64,000 nt of DNA from VXRD01 sp965242535. GTDB lineage: Bacteria > Latescibacterota > UBA2968. Below the pieces are notes generated by a model, which searched no databases, was not told the DNA's origin, and saw nothing but the letters and a program-made list of their open reading frames with translations. Of this stretch, positions 17,503 through 26,881 are shown one piece after another (the stretch's first letter is position 1; every line of letters starts with the position of its first letter). Made by a program: the position numbers and the translations under genes. The stretch is from positions 1,178,001 through 1,242,000 of the forward strand of contig OZ251458.1 of NCBI GenBank assembly GCA_965242535.1, in the 5' to 3' direction.

Positions 17503-19620
17503 TTACGATCTGCGCGGGCCGCGTTGTCTGCTTCTCGAGGATGAACTCGGGTTCGGGTTGTCGAGGAGCACCTTGCGGCTGAGGCGGATTTTGCCCTGCG
17601 CGTCGATGTCGATCACCTTGACCTGCACCTTTTCGCCTTCTTCGAGCACGTCGTTCACCTGGCGCACCCGATGGTGTTCGAGTTCGGAAATGTGGCACAG
17701 GCCGTCTTTGCCCGGCAAAATTTCGATAAACGCGCCAAAATCCGTAATCCGCTGCACCGTGCCTTCGTACACCCGCCCAATTTCCGGATCTTCCACGAGG
17801 GCTTCGACCATGTCCATGGCGGCTTCGGCGGCTTCGGCGTCCAACGAGGTCACGGTGACGAGCCCATCGTCTTCGACCGCAACCGTGGCCCCGGTCTCTT
17901 CGATGCTGCGGATGGTTTTGCCGCCCGGCCCGATCACCGTGCCGATTTTTGACGGATCGATGCGGACGGACAAAATGCGCGGCGCGTATTGGGACAAATG
18001 CGGCCTCGGCGCGGGAATGGCTTCTTCCATCAGGCCGAGGATGTGATCGAGCGCGTCTCGGGCGCGGGCAAATGCCGCATCGAGAATCTCAAAACTCACG
18101 CCGCCGATCTTGATGTCCATTTGAATCGCGGTCAACCCCTCGCGCGTCCCCGCAATTTTGAGGTCCATATCGCCGAGATGGTCTTCCTCGCCCAAAATAT
18201 CCGTGAGCACGGCCCATTGGTCTCCGTCCATCACCAAGCCCACGCCCGCGCCTGCGACGTGGCTCTTGATGGGCACGCCTGCGTCCATCAGCGCGAGAGA
18301 CCCGCCGCACACGGTCGCCATCGAAGACGAGCTGTTGGATTCCAAAATCTCGGAAACGAGGCGGATCGTATAGGGAAAATGCTCTTCGCTGGGCACGACC
18401 GGCTCGAGGGCTTTTTCCGCCAACGCGCCGTGCCCGATCTCGCGCCTGCCGGGCGCGCCGATGCGTCCGGTTTCGCCCACGCTGTAATTGGGAAAATTGT
18501 AATCGAGCATGAAGCTCTTGAACGATTTGCCCTCGAGGTCGTCGACCATGCGCGTGTCCATTTTGCTCCCCAACGTGGTCACGCACAAAGCCTGCGTTTG
18601 CCCGCGCGTGAAAATGGCGGACCCGTGCGCGCGCGGCAACGCGGCCATGTCGATGTCGATGGGCCGAACCTCATCCAAGCCGCGCCCGTCGATGCGCTGG
18701 TTTTCCGCGAGGATCATCGCGCGCATGTCCGCTTTGATCGAGCGGTCGATCTCATCGCCGATTTCATCCGCTTCAAAATCCTCGGCCAGGGCTTCGCGCA
18801 CCTCATTGCGGAGGGCGGACAGGGCGTCTGCGCGCGCCATTTTGTCCGGCATGCGATTGGCTTCTTGGATGCGCGTGGATGCGCGTTCGGCAACCGCTGC
18901 GGCCAGGGCTTGGTTTTCCTCGGCTTCGTCACAAGCCCGCTTGGCTTTGCCCACTTTGGCGATGAGCGCGTCTTGCAAGTCGATCAGTTGCACAATGCCT
19001 TTTTGCGCCACGCGCAACGCCTCTACGACATCGCCATCGGCGACCTCGTGAAAATCGCCTTCCACGGAAATGATCGACTCGCGATTGCCCGACACCATCA
19101 AATGCACATCGCTTTCCTCGAGTTCGGAAAGCGTGGGGTTGAGCTTGTATTCGCCATTCACCCGCCCGACGCACACCGCGCCGATGGGGCCGGCAAACGG
19201 AATGTCGGAAATGCTCAACGCGGCAGACGCCCCGGTCATCGAGAGCACCGCCGGGTCGTTTTCACCGTCGAAGGACAACACCGTGACGTACACCTGCGTC
19301 TCGAATTGATACGCTTTCGGAAACAGGGGCCTGATCTGGTGGTCGATCAAGCGCGCGTGCAACTTCTCAGTCGTTGAAGGCGCGCCTTCTCGCTTAAAAA
19401 AATTGCCGGGGATGCGCCCGCCGGCATACGTTTTTTCGCGGTAATCGACTTGAAGCGGAAAAAAATCAAAATCCGAAGGTCGGGTATCGGAAACGGTGGC
19501 CACCAACACAACGGTCTCGCCGTACTGCATCCACACGGCGCCGTGCGACTGTTTTGCCACGCGGCCCGTTTCGATAGACAGGGGACGCCCGGCGTATTCC
19601 ATCTCAACTTTTTCTTTCAT
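17503..19620 (-). CDS. pnp: Polynucleotide phosphorylase
   Basis: A 705-residue PNPase, usual length, which degrades RNA 3' to 5' by phosphorolysis and can act within the degradosome. Two RNase PH domains are followed by a KH domain (VIGPGGKTIRSIEETGATV near residue 560) and an S1 domain (GRVYEGTVQRITDFGAFIEI near residue 625); the second RNase PH core has RREIGHGALAEKALEPV-type wording. The ATG at 19620 follows GGAGAGA. It is the last clear gene of the nusA-infB operon, directly after rpsO as in many bacteria. Confidence 0.96.
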   Translation of the reverse strand: MKEKVEMEYAGRPLSIETGRVAKQSHGAVWMQYGETVVLVATVSDTRPSDFDFFPLQVDYREKTYAGGRIPGNFFKREGAPSTTEKLHARLIDHQIRPLFPKAYQFETQVYVTVLSFDGENDPAVLSMTGASAALSISDIPFAGPIGAVCVGRVNGEYKLNPTLSELEESDVHLMVSGNRESIISVEGDFHEVADGDVVEALRVAQKGIVQLIDLQDALIAKVGKAKRACDEAEENQALAAAVAERASTRIQEANRMPDKMARADALSALRNEVREALAEDFEADEIGDEIDRSIKADMRAMILAENQRIDGRGLDEVRPIDIDMAALPRAHGSAIFTRGQTQALCVTTLGSKMDTRMVDDLEGKSFKSFMLDYNFPNYSVGETGRIGAPGRREIGHGALAEKALEPVVPSEEHFPYTIRLVSEILESNSSSSMATVCGGSLALMDAGVPIKSHVAGAGVGLVMDGDQWAVLTDILGEEDHLGDMDLKIAGTREGLTAIQMDIKIGGVSFEILDAAFARARDALDHILGLMEEAIPAPRPHLSQYAPRILSVRIDPSKIGTVIGPGGKTIRSIEETGATVAVEDDGLVTVTSLDAEAAEAAMDMVEALVEDPEIGRVYEGTVQRITDFGAFIEILPGKDGLCHISELEHHRVRQVNDVLEEGEKVQVKVIDIDAQGKIRLSRKVLLDNPNPSSSSRSRQRGPRRS

Positions 19621-19711
19621 TCTCTCTCCTAATGATTGCCTAAAAACACATCCGTTCCAGTGCTCTGGCAACGGGCCAGAGATACGGCCAACCGCTGGAA
19701 CGAGAAAAAAT

Positions 19712-19981
19712 TCAACCGCGGATGTCCAGCACCGCGATCAACTTGCGATACCCATCGAGGTCGACGCGCTGCAAATACCGCAACAAGCGACGCCGGCGAC
19801 CGACCAATTTGAGCAACCCGCGCCGCGAGTGATGGTCTTTCCCGTGGGTTTGAAAGTGTTCGGTCAGTTGGGCGATGCGCGCGGTCAACTGTGCGATCTG
19901 CACTTCGGGGGACCCGGTATCGCCTTCTGCGCGCCCGTATTGGGCGATCAACTCGGCCTTTTCCTCTTTCGTCAATGCCAA
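19712..19981 (-). CDS. rpsO: Ribosomal protein S15
   Basis: An 89-residue S15, exactly the usual size, which binds 16S rRNA in the platform of the small subunit. Typical text: GDTGSPEVQIAQLTARI and HHSRRGLLKLVGRRRRLLRY. The start is the TTG at 19981 (product begins with Met-Ala-Leu-Thr-Lys), with GGAGG 5 nt upstream; the longer frame is just read-through into the ribF end. It begins within a few bases of the ribF stop (19984), so translation is probably coupled. S15 represses its own mRNA in other bacteria; no such fold was tested here. Confidence 0.95.
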   Translation of the reverse strand: MALTKEEKAELIAQYGRAEGDTGSPEVQIAQLTARIAQLTEHFQTHGKDHHSRRGLLKLVGRRRRLLRYLQRVDLDGYRKLIAVLDIRG

Positions 19982-19983
19982 AG

Positions 19984-20925
19984 CTACCTCCGTGAGATGA
20001 TGTGCCGCGAAAGCAGGCATTCCGCGGTCCGAATATCGGCATCGATCTGATCGATCAACGCCTCTTTGCTGTCAAATTCGCGCTCGCCGCGAATGCGATG
20101 GTGAATATCGAGGGGCAAAACCGTTCCGTAGAGATCGCGCGAAAAATCGAGCAGGTGAACTTCACAGCGCGCCTCGTGCCCGCCAAATGTCGGGCGTTTG
20201 CCGTAATGGACAACCGCGATATGGGGCCGGTCGAGATGGGCAACACCCGCGTAAACCCCAGGCGGCGGCAAGAGTTTGCCCGGGGCGTCAAACCCGAGAT
20301 TGGCGGTGGGAAAGCCCAATGCGCGGCCCCGTTTTTCACCTGCCACCACGCGCCCCCACAAGGGATAGGGATGCCCCATCAGTTGAACGACCGCGTCCAT
20401 ATCCCCCTCTAAAAGCGCGTTGCGAATCCGCGTGCTGCTCACGGGCTTTTCCGCGATATACGCAGCCGGGGGCGAAAAAACAGAGAAACCGAATCGATCG
20501 CCCAACCGCTTCATCGTTTCGCCCCCACCTCGTCGATCCTTTCCAAACCCGTGGTCGTAGCCGATGATCACGGCCCTCGCGCCGAGTTTATCCACGAGAA
20601 AGCGTTTGACAAAGGCCTCGGGCGACAACTGCCGAATCGCGTCGTCAAATGCCACAACGGCCAAAACATCCACGCCCAAACCCGAGAGGCGATGCCGTTT
20701 TTCCGCGAGCGACGTCAACACCCCGGGCGCGTCTGCCCCGTCGATAAACTGCCGGGGATGCGGGTCAAAGGTGACGACGACCGATGTGCCCCCGCGTGCT
20801 CGCGCCGTGCGAATCGCGGTTTCGATCACCGCGACATGCCCGACGTGGAGGCCGTCAAAGGTGCCGACAGTGACCACGGGATGGGCGAGCGCGACTGGGG
20901 CTTCGAGCGTTACGGTGTGCATCAT
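19984..20925 (-). CDS. ribF: Bifunctional riboflavin kinase/FAD synthetase
   Basis: A 313-residue protein that phosphorylates riboflavin to FMN and adenylates FMN to FAD. The N-terminal FAD synthetase domain has VVTVGTFDGLHVGHVAVI and, further on, the region VSSTRIRNALLEGDM; the C-terminal kinase has GRALGFPTANLGF and PPGVYAGVAHL. Start at 20925 (two adjacent ATGs, MMHTVTL), overlapping the truB stop by ATGA. It lies between truB and rpsO in the standard operon order. Confidence 0.95.
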   Translation of the reverse strand: MMHTVTLEAPVALAHPVVTVGTFDGLHVGHVAVIETAIRTARARGGTSVVVTFDPHPRQFIDGADAPGVLTSLAEKRHRLSGLGVDVLAVVAFDDAIRQLSPEAFVKRFLVDKLGARAVIIGYDHGFGKDRRGGGETMKRLGDRFGFSVFSPPAAYIAEKPVSSTRIRNALLEGDMDAVVQLMGHPYPLWGRVVAGEKRGRALGFPTANLGFDAPGKLLPPPGVYAGVAHLDRPHIAVVHYGKRPTFGGHEARCEVHLLDFSRDLYGTVLPLDIHHRIRGEREFDSKEALIDQIDADIRTAECLLSRHIISRR

Positions 20926-21800
20926 CGGTTTGGGATTACGCGAATGGGCTTCAAGACGCCCTCGGCGACTTGGCCGAGGCCGAGCAAGATACCGCGAGAA
21001 TTTTGCGCGATAGCGAGGCCCTGCAGATCTGTTCCAACGCCAACTACGGGGTTGCCGTGTGAAAATCGCGCCTGCTGTGCCGCGCTCAAACAGACCGAGG
21101 GCAAATCGGACAAAACGACATGCGGATCGAGCAACGCATCGGACAACCGATCCGCGCGGTCGAGATCGCACGGCGAGACGCATGGCCCGAGCGCGACATC
21201 GCCCACCGCGGTTCTACGGAGTTCGGACAAGTGCGCGCCGCAGCCCAAGCGTTTGCCAATATCGTCTGCGAGCGACCGAATGTACGTGCCCTTTGAGCAA
21301 TGGACATCGAGGTGCAAGAGCGGGGGGCGATACGATGTGATCTCGAGTTTGTAAATATGCACGGGACGCGCTTCCCGCTCGACCTCAACTCCCTTGCGGG
21401 CGAGTTCGTAAAGCCTGCGCCCGCCCATGCGGATGGCCGAATACATCGGCGGCACTTGGGCGATCTCTCCCTTGAATATTGCGACGGCGGCCTCGATTTT
21501 CGCCCGATCGGTTGGGATATCCTCGGATCGGGCGACGACCGCGCCATCTGCGTCGAGCGAATCGGTCGCGATGCCCAAGCGAACCGCGGCGCGATATCGC
21601 TTGTCGCGGCCCGTCACGTGCGAACTGAAGCGCGTATAGGCCCCCAAGCAGAGGATCAAAACGCCCGTGGCCATGGGGTCGAGCGTGCCCGTGTGCCCCA
21701 CTTTTTTGATTCCAAAGCGTTTGCGGACCCAACCGACGACATCTTGCGACGTCCAGGTAGCGGGTTTGTCGATTCCCAAAAAGCCGTTGATGGCGACCAC
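20922..21800 (-). CDS. truB: tRNA pseudouridine-55 synthase
   Basis: A 292-residue TruB that makes pseudouridine 55 in the T loop of tRNAs. Typical motifs: GFLGIDKPATWTSQDVV at the N-terminus, KKVGHTGTLDPMATGVL with the catalytic aspartate, and CSKGTYIRSLADDIG. It starts with GTG at 21800, directly after the rbfA stop codon. A C-terminal PUA-like part (GNPVVGVG..., LAIAQNSRGILLGLG) is present. Confidence 0.95.
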   Translation of the reverse strand: MVAINGFLGIDKPATWTSQDVVGWVRKRFGIKKVGHTGTLDPMATGVLILCLGAYTRFSSHVTGRDKRYRAAVRLGIATDSLDADGAVVARSEDIPTDRAKIEAAVAIFKGEIAQVPPMYSAIRMGGRRLYELARKGVEVEREARPVHIYKLEITSYRPPLLHLDVHCSKGTYIRSLADDIGKRLGCGAHLSELRRTAVGDVALGPCVSPCDLDRADRLSDALLDPHVVLSDLPSVCLSAAQQARFSHGNPVVGVGTDLQGLAIAQNSRGILLGLGQVAEGVLKPIRVIPNR

Positions 21801-22133
21801 CTATGCGTTGAGACTGTCGAGCAACTGATCGATTCGCGCGCCCTGCGCGATGGAGTCATCCCGAGCAAAAACCAACTCGGGCACGCGGCGCAACGGAACG
21901 CGCTGTGCCACGGCGCGGCGCAAAAAAGCCATCGCGCCCATCAGGCGGTCGAACGCGCGATCCTCTGCGCCGGGCATCGCGCTGATGTACACCTTGGCCG
22001 TGCGGAGGTCCCGAGACATCTTGACGGACGTAATCGTGACATCGGCCAGCCCCGGGTCCCGGGTCTCCGTATGCAGGATTTCGCTCAGGGCGACCTGAAT
22101 GGCTTTTCCCACGCTTTCGGCGCGATAGGGCAT
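21801..22133 (-). CDS. rbfA: Ribosome-binding factor A
   Basis: A 110-residue RbfA, a single KH-like domain protein that helps 16S rRNA maturation in the small subunit. Conserved segments: YRAESVGKAIQVALSEIL, VTITSVKMSRDLRTAKVYI and the C-terminal VPELVFARDDSIAQGARID. The ATG at 22133 shares a base with the stop of the DUF503 gene before it (TGATG-type junction). The longer open frame upstream is read-through. Confidence 0.94.
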   Translation of the reverse strand: MPYRAESVGKAIQVALSEILHTETRDPGLADVTITSVKMSRDLRTAKVYISAMPGAEDRAFDRLMGAMAFLRRAVAQRVPLRRVPELVFARDDSIAQGARIDQLLDSLNA

Positions 22134-22414
22134 CAGAGCAACTCCAGGGAATAGTCCATCAAAATCAGATGGCCTTCGCGCTCTATCGCGTTGACCACCT
22201 GCGACAACACCCGATTGGCGTAGCGGGATTCGTTGGCGATCGCCACCACGCCTAATTGCGCCCTTTGCCAGCGGTCGTGATCGCCGAGTTCGGCAACCGA
22301 CACATTGAACTTGTTGCGCGTGCGCGCAATTAAGCCCTTGAGCACCCCGCGCTTCTGCTTCAGGGAAGCGCATTCGGGCAAATACAGGTCGATGCGACAA
22401 AAACCAATGGTCAT
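22133..22414 (-). CDS. ylxP: DUF503 family protein (YlxP-like)
   Basis: A 93-residue protein of the DUF503/YlxP family, found between infB and rbfA in many bacteria. Text such as CRIDLYLPECASLKQKRGVL and NKFNVSVAELGDHDRWQRA is typical. The function is not established; a role in ribosome assembly is inferred from its fixed neighbourhood. It overlaps the infB stop by one base and rbfA by one base. Confidence 0.9.
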   Translation of the reverse strand: MTIGFCRIDLYLPECASLKQKRGVLKGLIARTRNKFNVSVAELGDHDRWQRAQLGVVAIANESRYANRVLSQVVNAIEREGHLILMDYSLELL

Positions 22415-24846
22415 CAGATCGTGCGAGAAGTTTCGACGAGTTCGTACGTTTCAATGACATCGCCGACTTTGACATCGTTGAAGTTTTCGATCCCGATGCC
22501 GCATTCAAAGCCGTTTTGCACTTCGCGGACATCGTCCTTAAAACGCCGCAAGGATCCGATTCGGCCCTCGTAAATCACAACGCCATCGCGCAACACGCGC
22601 GCGCTCGTCGTGCGGTGGATGAGCCCTTGCGAGACCAAACACCCGGCAATCGTGCCGACGCGCGGCACCTGAAAGAGTTCGCGCACCTGCGCCTCGCCCT
22701 GCACGTTTTCCTCGATCTTGGGCGCGAGCAACCCGGAAAGGGCCGCGCGAATGTCTTCGACGACTTCGTAGATCACGCGGTACAATCGGATATCCACCTG
22801 CTCGCGCGCGGCGACATCGCGGGCATTGGCGTCTGGGCGCACGTTGAACCCGATGATGATGGCATCGGACGCGGATGCGAGCAAAATATCGGATTCGGAG
22901 ATCGCGCCCACGCCGCGGTGAATCACCGAGAGGCGCACTTCCTCGTGCTCGATTTGCAAGAGCGCGTCTTGCATGGCCTCGACAGAACCATCGACATCGC
23001 CTTTGATGATCAGGCGCAGTTCTTCGATATTGCCCGTTTCGATCTGCTTGTGAATGTCGGCGAGTGACACGCGGCGCACCCGGTGAAATTCCTGCTCGCG
23101 CCGCAGTTGTTGCCGCTTCTGGCTGATCTCGCGGGCTTCGCGCTCGTTTTCGACGACGTGAAACGCGTCGCCGGCCTGGGGCAACCCGGCCAGGCCGAGC
23201 ACCTGAACCGGACGCGAAGGCCCGGCGACGGTCACGCCCACCCCACGCTCGTCGAGCATGGCGCGCACGCGCCCGCTGAACATGCCCGTAATAAACGGAT
23301 CGCCCACTTTGAGTTTGCCCTCTTGCACGAGCACGGTTGCGACATTCCCGCGCCCGCGGTCGAGTTTGGATTCCACGATGGTGCCCTTGGCGCGCCTGTC
23401 TGGGGCCGCTTTGAGCTCGAGCATTTCGGTTTCGAGGGCGAGCAATTCGAGCAACGCATCGACATTTTGCCCCGTCTTGGCGGAAATTTCGCAAACCTGA
23501 ACCGCGCCCCCGTAATCCTCGACAATGACATTGTGCTCGGTCAGTTCGCGTTTGATTTTGTCCGGGTTCGCGGTTGGCAAGTCGATTTTGTTGATCGCGA
23601 CCACGAGCGGCACATCGCCCGCCTTGGCGTGGTCGATGGCTTCTGCGGTTTGCGGCATCACGCTGTCGTCTGCAGCCACCACCAAGACCACCACGTCGGT
23701 CACGCTGGCGCCGCGGGCGCGCATCGCGGTAAATGCCTCGTGCCCAGGCGTGTCGAGGAAGCAGATTTCGCGCCCCTCCCCGAGTTCGACGTGATACGCG
23801 CCGATGTGCTGCGTAATGCCGCCTGCCTCTCCTTCCATCACATTGGTCTCGCGGATATAGTCCAAAAGCGAGGTTTTGCCGTGATCCACATGCCCCATAA
23901 TGGTGACGACTGGGGGCCGGGGTTTGAGATCGACTTCGACGATCTCGGCATCGGCTTCTTCCAAGATCTCTTCGCCGTATTCCTCGAGTTGCTCGACGCC
24001 AAACCCAAATTCATCGGCGACGAGCGCGATGGTGTCCATGTCCAAGCGTTGGTTGATCGTCACCATCAGGCCGAGTTTGAGGCACTGCGTGATGACCTCT
24101 GTGGGCCGCACATCCATTTGCGCCGCGAGTTCGCCAACGGTGGTGAACTCGTTGACTTTGAGGACTTGCCCATCGCCGCCATCGGGCGCGGCTTCGGGGA
24201 TTTCGCTGTCCTGGCGGCGGCGCCTGCGCGTCCGCGATGGCGTTGTGCCACTCGACATTTGCGCCAGGGTTCGGCGGACATTTGCCGACACTTCGCGCGC
24301 GTCCACCACCGGGCGTTTGCGCCTGCGCCTGCGTTTGCGCGCGGGTCGCTTGCGGGTTTTGGCCTCGGCCTGCTTCGGCGGTTGTTTGGGCTCGGGCTTG
24401 GCTTTGTCCGCGGTCCGCGCGGGTTTTTCGCGTTTCGGTTTTGTCGCGCTGACCTCTTCCACGACGACCTTTGTCGGATAGCGGCTTCGCCTGCGGCGGC
24501 GCCTGCTCGGCCGTTGCGAGGGCGCGCTCGCAGATGCGGGCGTGGCCGCCGATCGAACCGCGCGTCGTCGCCGGCTCGGGGTACGGGGTTGTCGCGCTTG
24601 GGTCTCGCGCTCTTTTTCCCCGTCATCCCTGCGCCTGAGCTTGCGCCGAGTCGCTTGGCGTTCCGAATCGAATTTCTTCTGGATCGCCTGAATCATCACG
24701 GGGTCGCAGACCGCCATGTGGTTTTTGACCTCAAACCCCAGGCTCTTGAGTTGCCCGACCATCGCCGCGCTCGACAAATTAAATTCGCGGGCGACCTCGT
24801 AAATCCGCTTTGCTTTGGCCGTTGTTTTGACTTTTCGCTTCGCCAA
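22414..24846 (-). CDS. infB: Translation initiation factor IF-2
   Basis: An 810-residue IF-2, a GTPase that places initiator tRNA on the ribosome. The N-terminal 260 residues are a charged linker with arginine-rich tracts; the GTPase domain has GHVDHGKTSLLDYIR (G1), DTPGHEAF (G3) and NKIDLP (G4), followed by the beta-barrel and C-terminal domains. The start is the TTG at 24846 (MAKRKVKTTAKAKRIYEVA), because GGAGGTG stands 6 nt upstream; the open frame before it has no support. It begins 22 nt after the nusA stop. Confidence 0.96.
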   Translation of the reverse strand: MAKRKVKTTAKAKRIYEVAREFNLSSAAMVGQLKSLGFEVKNHMAVCDPVMIQAIQKKFDSERQATRRKLRRRDDGEKERETQARQPRTPSRRRRAVRSAATPASASAPSQRPSRRRRRRSRYPTKVVVEEVSATKPKREKPARTADKAKPEPKQPPKQAEAKTRKRPARKRRRRRKRPVVDAREVSANVRRTLAQMSSGTTPSRTRRRRRQDSEIPEAAPDGGDGQVLKVNEFTTVGELAAQMDVRPTEVITQCLKLGLMVTINQRLDMDTIALVADEFGFGVEQLEEYGEEILEEADAEIVEVDLKPRPPVVTIMGHVDHGKTSLLDYIRETNVMEGEAGGITQHIGAYHVELGEGREICFLDTPGHEAFTAMRARGASVTDVVVLVVAADDSVMPQTAEAIDHAKAGDVPLVVAINKIDLPTANPDKIKRELTEHNVIVEDYGGAVQVCEISAKTGQNVDALLELLALETEMLELKAAPDRRAKGTIVESKLDRGRGNVATVLVQEGKLKVGDPFITGMFSGRVRAMLDERGVGVTVAGPSRPVQVLGLAGLPQAGDAFHVVENEREAREISQKRQQLRREQEFHRVRRVSLADIHKQIETGNIEELRLIIKGDVDGSVEAMQDALLQIEHEEVRLSVIHRGVGAISESDILLASASDAIIIGFNVRPDANARDVAAREQVDIRLYRVIYEVVEDIRAALSGLLAPKIEENVQGEAQVRELFQVPRVGTIAGCLVSQGLIHRTTSARVLRDGVVIYEGRIGSLRRFKDDVREVQNGFECGIGIENFNDVKVGDVIETYELVETSRTI

Positions 24847-24868
24847 TAGGCTCACCTCCGCTCGTACA

Positions 24869-26206
24869 TCACTCGGATGGATCTTCGGTGGATTTGGGTT
24901 CTTCGACTTCTGCCTCTGCTCGCAACCGCGCCTGTTCTTCGCGGTACTTTGCCAATCTTGCATCCACGAGTTCCCGCGCGGTTTCCCGCAATTTTTCAGC
25001 CGTGGCTTCGCCGATGCCGGGCACGTCGAGCAACGCGGTCAAAGAGACGCTGACGAGGTCGTTGGCGGACAAAATGCCCGCGGCCTCCAAGCGATCTCGC
25101 GTCGTCGGCCCCGCGCCGGGCACATCGTCCAAGGGCACGGTCGTCGCCTGCCGCTCGATTTGGATTTCGTCGTAACGGGATTCCGTCATGGTATCCACGT
25201 TCCAGCCGGTCAACTGCGCGGCCAATCGCGCATTTTGGCCGGCTTTGCCAATCGCCAGCGAGAGTTGATCCTCATCGACGATGGCCGACATGCGCTTGTC
25301 GCGCCGGTCGATGACCACGCGGCGCACGGTCGCGGGACTCAAGGCGCGCGACAAAAAGATCGCTTCGTCTTCGCTCCAGGGCACGATGTCGATGCGCTCA
25401 TTGCTCAATTCGCGCACCACCGCTTGCACGCGCGAGCCTTTCATCCCCACGCAAGCCCCCACCGGGTCGATGCGCGCATCGTTGGAATGCACCGCGATTT
25501 TCGCCCGCTCCCCCGGCTCGCGGGACACGGCCTTGATTTCGATGACGCCCTCGTAAATTTCCGGGACTTCGAGTTGAAAGAGACGCTCGAGAAACGTCGG
25601 ATGCGTGCGGCTCAACACCACTTGCGGGCCGCGCGCCACGCGCAACACGTCGAGCAAGTACGCGCGAATGGGGTCGCCCTGCCGATAGCGTTCTTTTCGG
25701 ATTTGCTCCTTGAGTGGAATGACCGCTTCGGCGCGCCCGATGTTGATGAGGATATCCCCCCGGCTGATTTGTTGCACGGTGCCCGAAATGATTTCGCCCA
25801 CGCGCCCCTGATAATCCTCGTAGATTTTTTCGCGCTCGGCCTCTCGGACGCGCTGCACGAGCACTTGCTTGGCCGTTTGAATGGCATTGCGTCCAAAATC
25901 GGCAAAATTGAGGCGCAGTCTCAAGCTTCCCCCGACTTTTGCCTTCGCGTCCACTTCGCGCGCTTGCGTCAGGCCGACTTGCAACCCCTCGTCTTCGACC
26001 GCGTCATCCGCGACGATTTCTTTGATCGCTTCCACGGCGATCTCGCCCGAATCGTGGTCGATGTTGACCTCCACGTTATCCCCTGTGCCAAACCGCCTTT
26101 TTGCCGCAGAGATCAACCCGATCTCGAGGGTTTCGATCACCAAGTCGCGGTTGACGTTTTTTTCTTGGGCAATTTGCCTCAACGCTTCGAGAACTTCGTA
26201 ATTCAA
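24869..26206 (-). CDS. nusA: Transcription termination/antitermination factor NusA
   Basis: A 445-residue NusA that binds RNA polymerase and nascent RNA. In order: N-terminal polymerase-binding domain, S1 domain (GRVGEIISGTVQQISRGDILI), two KH domains (VGACVGMKGSRVQAVVREL and LAIGKAGQNARLAAQLTGW), and a C-terminal helix-hairpin-helix tail (LLDVPGIGEATAEKL). The tail is a single short repeat with an acidic end, close to the NusA of non-enterobacterial lineages. It lies 9 nt after rimP. Confidence 0.95.
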   Translation of the reverse strand: MNYEVLEALRQIAQEKNVNRDLVIETLEIGLISAAKRRFGTGDNVEVNIDHDSGEIAVEAIKEIVADDAVEDEGLQVGLTQAREVDAKAKVGGSLRLRLNFADFGRNAIQTAKQVLVQRVREAEREKIYEDYQGRVGEIISGTVQQISRGDILINIGRAEAVIPLKEQIRKERYRQGDPIRAYLLDVLRVARGPQVVLSRTHPTFLERLFQLEVPEIYEGVIEIKAVSREPGERAKIAVHSNDARIDPVGACVGMKGSRVQAVVRELSNERIDIVPWSEDEAIFLSRALSPATVRRVVIDRRDKRMSAIVDEDQLSLAIGKAGQNARLAAQLTGWNVDTMTESRYDEIQIERQATTVPLDDVPGAGPTTRDRLEAAGILSANDLVSVSLTALLDVPGIGEATAEKLRETARELVDARLAKYREEQARLRAEAEVEEPKSTEDPSE

Positions 26207-26215
26207 GTGAGCCTC

Positions 26216-26656
26216 CTACAACTCAAAATGCAGCGTGGCTTTCTGGATTTTGGCGCGTTCGATCAGGGCGCGTTTGTCGGACAATGCGACATCGAGATGC
26301 TCGGGATCGACCCGCAAGAGCGTGCCCACGGCAACGCCCAAGCCATCGACCACCAAGCGCAGGGCCTTGCCGACCACGCGCTCAAAATCTCGGTCTGTTT
26401 TCAATGGGCGCGTCAACCCGGGGGATGACACTTCGAGCACGTAAGTCCCCGCAATGGGATCGCGCGTGTCGAAAACATCGGCGATCTCGCGGCTAATGGC
26501 CGCGCATTCGTCAACGGTAATCCCGTCTGTGCGATCCACAAAAATGCGGACGAGTTGCCGCCTGCCACCGCCCGAAACAACCAACTCGACCAACTCCACG
26601 CCCCTGTGCTGGAGGGCGGGAACGACGAGATCGATGAGGGTCTCTTTGATGAGCAT
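26216..26656 (-). CDS. rimP: Ribosome maturation factor RimP
   Basis: A 146-residue RimP that helps assemble the 30S subunit. It has the family text GVELVELVVSGGGRRQLVRIF, DECAAISREIADVFD and YVLEVSSPGLTRPL. The ATG at 26656 (MLIKETLIDLV) is chosen over an in-frame ATG 12 codons earlier, since family members begin near this point. It is the first gene of a nine-gene minus-strand operon ending with pnp. A hairpin with a short T-run lies 38 nt upstream. Confidence 0.94.
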   Translation of the reverse strand: MLIKETLIDLVVPALQHRGVELVELVVSGGGRRQLVRIFVDRTDGITVDECAAISREIADVFDTRDPIAGTYVLEVSSPGLTRPLKTDRDFERVVGKALRLVVDGLGVAVGTLLRVDPEHLDVALSDKRALIERAKIQKATLHFEL

Positions 26657-26693
26657 GGCGTAACTTTCGTCGCAGACATCCCATATACTCAAA

Positions 26694-26715
26694 AGAGTGG
26701 GCTGTTGCCCACTCT
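26694..26715 (-). promoter_or_regulatory. Leader hairpin (possible attenuator) of the rimP-nusA-infB operon
   Basis: A perfect 9-bp stem, AGAGTGGGC / GCCCACTCT with a 4-nt loop, is followed in the direction of transcription by TTTTG and then the rimP start 38 nt on. The stem is GC-rich and terminator-like but the T-run is short. NusA controls its own operon by attenuation in other bacteria, so this may be the control site; that is inference. Confidence 0.5.
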
Positions 26716-26881
26716 GTCATTGGGAGGTGAAATATAGAAAAAGACGAAATATGGCGCAAGTTTTATTTCCCCACATACAAAGTTGAACGGGATTGAGGGA
26801 CAACCCGCTGTACGCCATTGCTTCAGACTTCATTCGCGTTGCGAGGCGTAGCGAGGGGTTCGTCTATTCAGTACATCAAAT

